Origin: Salvia splendens
Taxonomy: Eukaryota; Streptophyta; Magnoliopsida; Lamiales; Lamiaceae
Direction of reading: 5' to 3'
DNA: 64,000 nt
Assembly (NCBI RefSeq): GCF_004379255.2
Contig: NC_056041.1
Location: forward strand, 14,353,559 to 14,417,558
Shown here: positions 55,658 to 64,000 of the stretch, one piece after another
Layout: the number at the start of each line of letters is the position of its first letter
Position numbering within the stretch: the stretch's first letter is position 1
Translations under genes and position numbers: made by a program
The notes under the pieces: generated by a model
Seen by the model: only the letters and a program-made list of their open reading frames with translations
The model's database searches: none
Told to the model about the DNA's origin: nothing

Positions 55658-56961
55658 GAGCATCCGCAATGGTTTAGGACGTCACATAGCCCTCACATAG
55701 CCTTCCCACTGTCACATCATCAGCACTAAAATCCTCCTGCCACATCATCATGCCACATCAACTGGACATCAAATAGCCCTCACATAGCCTTCCCACTACA
55801 TATCCACATCACTAATAACAATTATATAATTTAATTTACAGATGTAGCAACATACGGAATTTAATTTACGACACAAATACGGTAAAATTGCAGTCCTCTC
55901 TCGGCAATCCTCTTGCAGTCCTCCTCGGTTTGGCCACTGGTCCGCATGCGGAGGGCGTTGGCGGACAAACCCGAAAATCGAGAGACGCCAGACCTGATTC
56001 GGTCCCAGCACTTCCGGCACTCCTCCCCGGTGCGCGGTCTCCCTTCAGGGCAAAATGCCATGTAGGCTACGGCTATCTTGGCCCACAGGTTGACGATCTT
56101 CTGGTTGTTCGAAACGAGAGGGTCATCGCAAACACTCACCCACGCCTTGGCCAGCGCAACGTTCTCCGCGTCCGTCCACTTCCTCCGGACCCCGCTATCC
56201 TCAACCGGCTGCGACGACTCGCCGACATTCTTGCCCTTGCCCTTCCTCTTAGGGGCGCCCCGACCCCGCCCTACTCCCCGGCTTGGAATGGGGGTTTCCG
56301 GAGCCGCGTTGATATCAAAACCCAACTCCTCTAAGGAGAAGGTCTCAAACTGCGTGTACTGTGCATCCGTTGGGGTCGATGTGTGCGAAGATCCGGTGGA
56401 AAAATCAAAAGCCGGCCGATAGACGTTGTCCCCCCCGGGCGTCCCCTTCGGCGGTGGAATCACCTGCTGCGGCGGTGGCTGCATCCCGGGTGCCCACCCC
56501 GGCATCATATGCATAGGGGGTTGCATCGGCGGTACCCCCTGCCAAGCCGGCACACTTCCACCGGCACCCATCTGTGGCATCATCTGCTGCCACGGGTACA
56601 TGTTGTAGTACCCGGGCATCGGAGGCCAACCACCTCCCACGGGGATCTGAGACCCTCCCCCGGCTATCGGGGGGTCGGAGACCTGGACGTCACTGGAGTA
56701 CCGTCGTAGTTGTGCTCCATTCCTAGTTGTTGATCTTGTACAGAAATTAAGATAGAGAGAGTACTCGTTAATACAAGTGGTGCGAATGAGAATGACGTCA
56801 AAAGTGCGTATATATAGTGTTTCGAAAATTTTTAAAAAAAAAAAATTTAAATGCTGACGCCGATCTGACGCCGATTTGGGGCGTACAATGGCGCCGTGAG
56901 AATCGGCGTCAGAATCGGCGTAGGCACGCCGATTTCGCTGACGCCTCCATTGCGGATGCTT
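55658..56961 (-). mobile_element. Harbinger element with only the SANT/Myb ORF (1,304 bp)
   Basis: TAA on both sides (55655-55657, 56962-56964); inverted ends GAGCATCCGCAATGG and CCATTGCGGATGCTT. The interior has CACATAGCC repeats on the left and CGCCGATTT/GGCGTCAG repeats on the right. It holds one of the two PIF/Harbinger genes. It abuts the previous Harbinger end, sharing the TAA. Confidence 0.88.
55861..56720 (-). pseudogene. Harbinger Myb/SANT-like protein, frameshifted and shortened
   Basis: In PIF/Harbinger and Ping-type elements a Myb/SANT protein binds the ends and helps import the transposase. From the ATG at 56720 the protein reads MEHNYDGTPV, then the frame breaks; a missing G (GTGACGTC where GTGGACGTC keeps the frame) explains it. 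The main frame then runs GGGSQIPVGGGWPPMPGYY, a Met/Pro/Gln-rich part, FETFSLEELGFDINAAPETP, RGRGAPKRKGKGKN (basic) and the SANT-like part RRKWTDAENVALAKAWVSVC …WAKIAVAYMAFCPEGRPRTG, ending at FYRICVVN (stop 55861), where family members usually continue for some tens of residues. So there is one frameshift and a cut C-terminus. Confidence 0.82.
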
Positions 56962-56964
56962 TAA

Positions 56965-57880
56965 ATAGATATGTTGACATGGAGTGTTGAGCCGTGGAAC
57001 TATCCAATAATTTCTCTAAATAAGCCACTATCCAATAATTTCTTGCAATATTTACAACTAGTTCTTGTTTTTGCCGCCCTGCATTATGGTTTTGTGCTGT
57101 GTCCTGCTTTTCCTCACAAAAACCAATCGTGGGTCCAAATATATCTACATATGGTGTCAATTTTATTGGCACAAATTCAAGAAATTGAACAACTTAAGAG
57201 TAATTCTAGACTTTTTGTTTGATTTTACTCAATGTTATCAATCTCGTAGAATTAGACTTTTTGTTCTATTTTACTCAATGTTATCAATCTCGTATGGCGG
57301 CTTATGACAGTTCGCCTAAAAACCGCCATAGGGATATGGCGTATTAGTATGGCGGATATAGCGGTCAATAATTAAATAAATAAAATAATACTTGTATATT
57401 TATATATAATTCAAAAATTAGAAAATAATAAAATATAACATCTAAAACACTTTAAACAATTAATAAAGTATAAAATTCAACTCTAACCTCCATGTGTCTT
57501 GCATAATGCCCGATTCCTAAATACAATACACACACAGTGTTGTCAAATGTCGGATATGGCGGTGCTATGGCAGCGACATGGTGCTATGGCGTTTCCACCA
57601 CTGAACGCCATGCCATGGCGCCGCCATATCCGCTATTTGATAACATTGATTTTACTTGTACTCCCACTTTTGGTTACCATTCATCCCCTAATTGTGAGGA
57701 AAAATCTTACCATCATATTCCATCTATTAGTATTATAATTTTGAGATGATACAACTGGATCTCTAACATGAAATAATACTATTAGTAGGAGCAAAATTGC
57801 ACGTGATCATCACAAAAATGGGAACAAAGATTGTTGAGAGATGAGATGTGGTGAGGGGCAGCCCTTTAGTTCATACACAC
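56965..57880. other. Intergenic DNA with small foldback element
   Basis: No gene. CAATGTTATCAATCTCGTA occurs twice (57231 and 57281). ATGGCGG-rich text at 57293-57365 resembles the foldback at 57537-57647. Confidence 0.5.
57537..57647. mobile_element. Short foldback (MITE-like) element rich in ATGGCGG
   Basis: GTGTTGTCAAATGTCGGATA TGGCGG at the left mirrors CCGCCATATCCGCTATTTGA TAACATT at the right, 111 bp in total. The class is uncertain (hAT-like small MITEs have similar form). Confidence 0.6.
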
Positions 57881-58106
57881 TCCTCTCCGGGTTGATATGT
57901 TTGTGTATGACTTGATGGGGGGCATACTCACTCTCATATGGAGTATTAATATCCATTGCAATTAGGAAATACTAATACAGAGGAAAGCAGCGAAATACAT
58001 ATAAATATATTAAGATTAATAGAGGTAAAAGGTAGCAAGAAAAGTTCTAAGGAAGAGAAGCTAGCTTTCAATCCAAACTAAATAGCAACAAGTGGAGTGA
58101 GTGAAG

Positions 58107-58941
58107 CTAGGTTTGGGTTGGTTTCTCACGAAATTGTTCAAAGCTAGGGCCATTAATGAAAGTCATGAAGCTGCATTGGAAGGTCTTGAGGGCAGCACCA
58201 TCATCCATGTCCTTAACTTTGAAGGTCACAAAATACTTATTATAGCAGCTCGGTGCAAACTGGAGGTTCATCTTCTCAATGCTATCAAACACCAGCTTCC
58301 TATTCTGAAGCTTACAACATTAAATTAAGTACTGCACCACATATAAACATATTTCTAAATTAATTAATTAGGAGTGTATTTAACTAACATGTAGTTTGTT
58401 GTAGTCGTCGAGGGCAGGTGACACATAAACACTGTTTCTATCTATAAGCGTCTGAGTTGCTGGAGCTATAATATAGTCAAAATAAGGGAAATCGAAGGAG
58501 CCACAATCATAGCCCTGCAAGCAAGTAAGTCAGCACAAACATGAAATCTAAATAAACACACATAAAGGATATATAAAGGAAGGAAGGCATGTGAATCTAG
58601 AAATTACTTCACTCTCGGTTATGAGTTGTAAGTATTTCTTGTAATCTTCACTATTTTTAAGATCATCCGGCACCGGCACCGGCCCATCACTATCTTCTTC
58701 TGCCTCTACTACTCCTGTTACTCCGCTTTCGAATAGTGCCTGTAGTGCAATCAAAATCAAAATCAGCAACAACAAAGGCAGCAGATCTAAGCAAAAAAGG
58801 AGAATGTACATCGGTATCCGAATCCGATCCAACATCCTCTGAAAGTGATTGGTGCAGTCTCTTGGGCGGCTCGTCGGAATGTGTCACCACCTCGCATTCG
58901 ACTCTCTTTGCCGGAGTAAGAGTAGGAGAGGGATCTGTCAT
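58107..58941 (-). CDS. Gene X copy B: four-exon, cystatin-fold-like protein of 195 residues
   Basis: Exons 58941-58810, 58739-58608, 58514-58389 and 58304-58107 (132, 132, 126 and 198 bp), all GT..AG and all joined between codons. Protein: MTDPSPTLTPAKRVECEVVT, an acidic linker (VVEAEEDSDGPVPVPDDLKN), DYKKYLQLITESEGYDCGSF, DFPYFDYIIAPATQTLIDRN, then LVFDSIEKMNLQFAPSCYNK and YFVTFKVKDMDDGAALKTFQ, ending REKPTQT. About ten differences from copy A by eye. Intron 2 is only 93 bp, without the transposon seen in copy A, so this is the ancestral structure. The core pattern suggests a cystatin-like/UPF0725-type fold; I cannot name a function. Both copies keep an open frame, so selection has perhaps held both or the duplication is young. 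Confidence 0.82.
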
Positions 58942-58959
58942 CGCCCTATTCAAAACACC

Positions 58960-59530
58960 TAATTTTAATTTATTTAATCACCCAAAACATGCTATACCTT
59001 TGATTTATGTGCACAAAACTTACGCTTCAAAAAACTGGTCTGATCGGCCGATGAAGAAGGAGAGAAACGAGCGCGATTGGGATTTTTAGGGGAGAGAAGC
59101 AGCGGCGCAGAATGATTAGAAATTTTAGGGTTGTAAGTGTGCGAATTGGGTTGCAATCTTCTTCTCTACTACCGATAATCAAATGGGCTGCAGTTGAAGT
59201 GGGCTTCTGCTCCACCAAATTAATCTATTGGGTTGGCCTCAAACATGATTGATTGACTTTAATATTTTTTGCTCTAAAAAGTAAAGCACGAAACATATTC
59301 AAAGAATTATCAATCTATTTGAGGCAGTAGCCGATCCAGGATTTTCGATTTTGTGGTGCGAAAATTTGTATAGTAACTCGGAACTTTAAACCCCGGCTTT
59401 AGCATAAATTAAGATTATCGTCTTATTATTCATATTTTGTAGGCAACATCTTTCCTATAACCAACACATTCCCAGACTCCAGTAATAGACAATATCAATC
59501 GCATAACATATCAATAGTTATCTACATTTA
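58960..59530 (-). promoter_or_regulatory. Upstream region of gene X copy B
   Basis: Matches 16421-17190 inverted, except that about 245 bp of the repeated block is absent. CGCTCGTTTCTCTCC and CAACCCTAAAATTTC near 59060-59125 are conserved in both copies and probably mark the 5' UTR. No clear TATA box. Confidence 0.5.
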
Positions 59531-59539
59531 CATAGCATC

Positions 59540-60262
59540 CTGTATACCACATGATAACCGTATACCAACATACATCATATACTAGCACATATAGCACATA
59601 TACAGTTCAATCATATTTTCACATATCCAGACATATATAGCCAAATATTTCGAATTACTTTGACCTCATTAGCGATTTACTTATTCAGTAACCGAGCATA
59701 TCAACATATAATTCATATCTTAACCATCTCATCTCTTAACTATTCATCCCATTTCATTTTTATTTATATTTTTCTACAAATTCAATTAATATTTCATTGA
59801 AATATTAAATTACGCTTCGAAGTATGCGGATAATAATGTTCGCCCGGTGTTGTTGCTTCACCCTTAGTTTGATTGTCCTCCCATTTTTTTTGTGATTTTG
59901 AGATATGAAAGTGTAGTCTTTGTGTGTGGAAAAAATGGTGGGGGAATTGAGTTATTTATAGATATGAATGTGTGAAAAAAAATTAAAAAATAAAAATAAA
60001 AATAATGCAAAAATCATAATTTTTTAAAAAATACGTAATTAAAAATTGACGAAATCGACGCCCACTCGCAGAGCCGGCGAGTGGGCGTCACGACCCAACC
60101 GCTGCTCGCCACGTGGCTGATGCCTGTGGTGAGCCAGATCGCCAACATGCTCTCGGTGGAGGGATACGAGACGAGACGGAGTGACCGCATCGCTGGCTCG
60201 ATGTTGTCTCGTCTTGCCGAGACGAGACCGAGACAACATCGAGCTGCCGCTGCGGATGTATA
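59540..60262 (-). mobile_element. Harbinger fragment related to the left end at 53.6 kb
   Basis: The right part contains GAGACGAGAC/GTCTCGTCTC words, GCCCACTCGC…GCGAGTGGGC and ends GCTGCGGATGT, which reversed parallels GGTCATCCACAGCGCATC and its subterminal zone at 53582-53820. The transposase is missing. Left boundary approximate. Confidence 0.55.
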
Positions 60263-60324
60263 CTGCCCCTCATTCAGCACGAGCTCGGGTGGAGAGAAAG
60301 AAAAGAATACATGCCAAAATAGTA

Positions 60325-60577
60325 CTCCCTCCATTCCATAGTAATGGAGGCATTTCTTTTCGACACGGAGATTAAGAAAAATTGTGTTAGGTGAGTTAAG
60401 TAAAGAGATAATAAAGTGGAAAATGAAAAAGGTAGAGAGATAAAGAGAGAAAAAAGTAAGAGAGAATAAAGTATGTGTGGAAAAATGTGTTGACTTTTAC
60501 TAAAAATGGAAACGACTCTATTACTATGGAATGTACCAAAATGACAAAAAGACTCTATTACTATGAAATGGAGGGAG
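60325..60577. mobile_element. Stowaway MITE
   Basis: CTCCCTCCATTCCATAGTAA at the left mirrors TTACTATGAAATGGAGGGAG at the right, TA on both sides, 253 bp. Confidence 0.93.
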
Positions 60578-60839
60578 TATAAGTAATTGTTTTATCCATT
60601 GCTTTAGTAGTTGATATAATAATTTCTCTTTTATTTTTTTTTTGTGCGAGTACTAGTAGTATTTCCGATGTTATTTTGTGCATGCCCTGTTTCCCAATTC
60701 ATATTACATGTCACGTATTTAATTGGATTCAAAAATCATAACCATATCGGACTATTCCTTGTTATAAATTCAAGAGTTATTAGGACATCAAACTGATCCA
60801 TTTTGCCGGGACTAGCAAATCTAATTTTTGTGAAGTTTA

Positions 60840-61998
60840 AATAAATATAAGAATGAAGCGATTGTGAGAGTTGTGTTGAACGAAGAGAAGTTGAGCAGCT
60901 GTTGAGCATCCCGCTAGCCCGAAACTCTAGAGAGAGTGCATTATCTTGGTGCCCGGAGCAGAAAGGCATTTTCTCTGTACGCTCAACATATAAGTTTTTG
61001 TGTGAAGGCTCCTTTGAAGTGGCGACAAAATCGATGTTGTGGGGTAGGCTCCGGAAACTAAAAGTGAAACCTAAAGTGAATAACTTTTCATGGAAGGCAT
61101 GTAGAAATTTCCTCCCAACGAGGGACCGATTGCGACAGCGCCAGATGGAGGTTCCAAAGATCTGCCCGGTGTGCAACTTTGAGACGGAAACTGTAATCTA
61201 TTGCCTTATTTCTTGTGGCCTTGCACTAGATTGTTGGCATAGGCTAGGGGTGCCGTTAATCTTGCCAGGTGAGAGAGGGTTTCTCGATTGGTTGGAAAAA
61301 ATAGTAAATGGTGATTTAGAGGTGGAAATTGAAGAAGTGGTTGTTGTGCTATTGCATCTATGGTTTAATAGAAACAAAATTATATGGCGGAATGAGAACG
61401 GGGTCAGCTACATGAATTATTGGTGCATCCCGTAGCTGTGTGATGGCTTGGAAAGAAGCTCAGGTTCAAAATGACATTGGTGCACGGTGGGAGACTACAT
61501 TTGGAGGAAAAATGGGCGAAGCCGCGAAATGGTGTGCTAAAAGGCAATATTGATATTGTTGTGTTCGAGAGCCAAAGAAAATTTGGTTGTGGATCGGTTG
61601 TTCGAGATTTTGAAGAGACGGTGGTAGCGGCGACGTGTGGACGGGTGGGAAGGGTGGCTGATCCATCTATGGTCGAGCTCCTTAGCTTGAAAGATGAGTT
61701 GAGTTGGGTCGAAAGAAAGGGATGGAAGGAGATAGAGTTTGAGATGGATGCCCAAACGGTAGTACTCGCGGTGATAGGTTTATGGAAGGATGAATCTATC
61801 TTTGGGGCAGTGGTAGAAGATTGTTGTCAGCTTTTGAAAGAGGTCTCTGGATCCTTTATGAGGTTCGTAAGGCGATCAGCAAATCAAGTTGCTTACACGC
61901 TTGCTCGGGCATCAGGTTCTATAGCTGAGAGCAAGTTTTGGTTGACTTGCATTTCTATTTTCATTAGCGATGTAATCGTTATGAATTTATTTGAATAA
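60840..61998 (+). pseudogene. 3' end of a LINE (L1-type) ORF2: zinc-binding domain and RNase H
   Basis: First part (60890-61435): SALSWCPEQKGIFSVRSTYK, LWGRLRKLKVKPKVNNFSWK, ICPVCNFETETVIYCLISC, DCWHRLGVPL, the reverse-transcriptase zinc-binding domain (zf-RVT) with its CxxC…H/C layout. Second part (61471-61998): GCGSVVRDFEETVVAATCGR, VELLSLKDELSWVERKGWKE, IEFEMDAQTVV and FVRRSANQVAYTLARAS, the plant RNase H-like domain of LINEs, though the first catalytic Asp is replaced (IDIVVFESQ). The frame is broken between them (stop at 61433) and near 60890. Only the 3' part was copied, as is usual for LINE insertions. Confidence 0.88.
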
Positions 61999-62037
61999 TA
62001 TACTATTACATTTGGTGTAAAAAATATAAAGTCTAGT

Positions 62038-62278
62038 CTCCCTTCGTCCCTAATATTTTGTCACCATTTGGCCCGACATGTGTGTTAAGAAATAATAGAA
62101 AGTGAGTTGAAAAGATTGGTGGCACGTGGGTCCTACTTTTATATATTAGTTTTATAATAAACTGTGAGTATGAATGAGTTATTGGAATATAGGGTCCACT
62201 ATAAAAAATGATAAAAGTGAAAGGTGATAAATTTTTAGGGATGACAATGGAAATAAGTGACAAAATTTCAGGGATGAG
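62038..62278. mobile_element. Stowaway-like MITE
   Basis: CTCCCTTCGTCCCTAATATT at the left mirrors AATTTCAGGGATGAG at the right, about 240 bp. The inverted locus at 41685-41870 carries the matching right part only. Confidence 0.75.
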
Positions 62279-63710
62279 TAGCATAATGGGAAGATGTGAT
62301 TAGGACATTAGGTAGATCAAGTATAATGTGTTTGAGACTTAGATCACCCTTTTTCGCATTTTTTTTCTTTTTTTCTTTTTTTCAATAGTATTTAAATTTT
62401 AATTAGCATATGAATATAAAAAATTTCATTTTCTTTCAATTTAATTCACATAAAAATATTATTGGCATATGAATGTAATTACGTAATTGGGTGACAACAA
62501 AATTTAATTATTTAATTACTAGAATATATAACAAATAGTATGAAAAATAAATAATAATTAAAAAGTACTAGTAAAAGATTATGTTGAATTCCCTTCGTCC
62601 TCCATTATGTGTCCCAGTTTATCCTTTTAGTACATCTCTTGTTAATTGTCTCACTTACTTTTAGTAATAGACCCTACATTCTACTAACTTATTTTCCTTA
62701 TAAAATTATCTCTCACATTATATTATAAAATTAATAAAATATAATAGTAGGACTCACATACTACTAACTTTTTCAACTCACTTACTTTTTCAAGTCACTT
62801 TCTTTTATGAGGTATTTTTTAAAACTCTTGTGAAGTCAAAACAAGACATATATATAGGGACGGAGAGAGTATAAAAAATGTCCTTAAGCTTTCAATAATA
62901 TTACCAATAAAATGTTCAAACTAATAGGTAGTACTCATTCTACCCAAGAATGTCATCACTATATAATTACTGAGTTTAAGCAAAATAATGCTAATAATAA
63001 TCCATCCATTCCAAATTAATCAATGAATAAGTTAAGAAAATACTTTTAGTAAGTTGAGCAGAAAAAATAAAATATAAGTGATTATGAGTAAAGAATAAAC
63101 AAGAGAGTTTAAAAGAATTGATTTTTGGAAGATTAAAAAAAAAATAATGATTCATTAATTAGATTGAGACATCAAAAAAGGAATGCCAACTTAATTCACT
63201 TAGAATGAGGAAAAGTAGAGATCTATTTAGCCAAAAATATGAAGTACGTCGTGATCTGCATCATGGAATTGTGTTTGTGTATAGACTTCTTCCACGAAAT
63301 GAGCTTTTGATTAAACACAGATAAGAATTGAAATCTATTTACATCTACATGTTACATCGATGTCACGTTATACGACGTTACATATATAGATGACATAATA
63401 GCAGGCTTGATTTCTTAGACAATTAATCGTCTATGTAATTTGTAGTCGGATAACTGAATAAACTAGTGTAAATACACTAGTAAAGCAAGCTAAAAACAGC
63501 CAATTTTGAACTTTGATCTAGTGTGAAGCCATAACAATAACCATTTTAAACATAAATCTCGAAAATGTGTAAAAAACGATGATAGAACTAGCTACTAGCA
63601 ACACCAATACAATAGTACATATATTAAATTCTAAAGTCTGAACAACTAAGAAGCCTGTCATAACACATCAGTTAATAACAAATTTAAAAACTTACAACAT
63701 TCAGAACGAT
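62279..63710 (-). repeat. Downstream flank of amidase copy B
   Basis: Antiparallel, nearly identical counterpart of 40255-41700, including the older MITE (about 62593-62872). Non-coding. Confidence 0.9.
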
Positions 63711-64000
63711 TCAGCCAAGAGAAGGAGGTTTTCGAACTTTTGTAACTTGCTCAAACCCATACGAAATCTCTATCAGCTTTGCTTCGCTGCCTTTCAATCC
63801 TCTGAAGCATATCCCAAACGGCATCCCGTCTCTCTCGTAGATTATAGTAGGAGCAATATAAACTTCACACATAGCTCTAGATTATAGTAGGAGCAATATA
63901 TATAGGTCCAAGTAATGGATTTGAAAACTAGAAGTGCAAATACGTACCAACTCCGGATTATTCTCGTTGAAGGCGATGATATCTGCTAAAGAACGCACAG
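63711..64000 (-). pseudogene. Amidase-family gene, copy B, last exons only (runs off the window)
   Basis: On the minus strand the last exon gives ERDGMPFGICFRGLKGSEAK, LIEISYGFEQVTKVRKPPSL and a TGA at 63711. The intron and the previous exon end (RSLADIIAFNENNPEL, from 64000) follow. It is identical or nearly so to copy A over this stretch. Whether the missing 5' part is intact cannot be told from this window, so pseudogene status is only assumed by analogy. Confidence 0.75.

Noticed and set aside
1..64000. tRNA, rRNA, CRISPR, riboswitch or bacterial-type operon
   Set aside because: None seen by reading for cloverleaf boxes (the only tRNA-like text is the retroelement PBS) or regularly spaced short repeats with unique spacers; the repeats found are contiguous tandem arrays.

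Overview
This is nuclear DNA of a flowering plant, almost certainly a eudicot and possibly an asterid/Lamiales species (the lineage is a guess from the transposon families and overall feel). The signs are spliced genes with GT-AG introns, plant gene families (dirigent, SAUR, amidase, P450, BAHD), many Stowaway MITEs and PIF/Harbinger elements, and Copia, Gypsy and LINE retroelements. I see no rRNA, tRNA, CRISPR or bacterial-style operon. Most of the ORFs lie in transposons or are chance frames in AT-rich DNA.

Layout. 1-4.0 kb: right part of an unclassified TAATGCA-rich transposon with a small spliced AT-hook gene. 4.3-7.3 kb: MITE, then a decayed Ty1-Copia pol with its 3' LTR. 7.3-12.2 kb: AT-rich, gene-free. 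12.2-14.7 kb: Mutator-like element (9-bp target duplication) inserted upstream of a dirigent pseudogene (14.9-15.4 kb). 15.7-16.4 kb: Harbinger element. 17.2-22.6 kb: four-exon gene (here gene X, copy A) whose second intron carries a 4.5-kb relative of the element at 1-4 kb, including a large inverted repeat. 22.8-30.2 kb: LTR fragments, a duplicated block, microsatellites and a third TA-flanked element. 30.6-32.4 kb: fragments of a CYP716-like P450 and a BAHD acyltransferase around a 44-bp minisatellite. 32.4-38.8 kb: minus-strand Gypsy element with a ~3.45-kb LTR, interrupting an amidase gene (38.8-40.3 kb).

42.1-45.3 kb: frameshifted SAUR gene and an inverted second copy of the dirigent locus, broken by an 859-bp retroelement insertion. 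45.5-52.6 kb: very young Tat-like Gypsy element with 678-bp LTRs, an intact gag, a deleted pol and an antisense spliced ORF of 568 codons. 53.2-57.0 kb: MITE plus Harbinger transposase and SANT/Myb ORFs. 58.1-58.9 kb: gene X copy B, compact and intact. 59.5-62.3 kb: Harbinger fragment, MITEs, LINE tail. 62-64 kb: inverted second amidase copy running off the window.

The theme is a scrambled inverted segmental duplication: dirigent, gene X and amidase loci each occur twice in opposite orientation. The two copies have since been altered by different insertions, so the order of events can be read. Gene X (two intact coding copies) and perhaps the retroelement antisense gene are the only clearly intact non-gag coding units.
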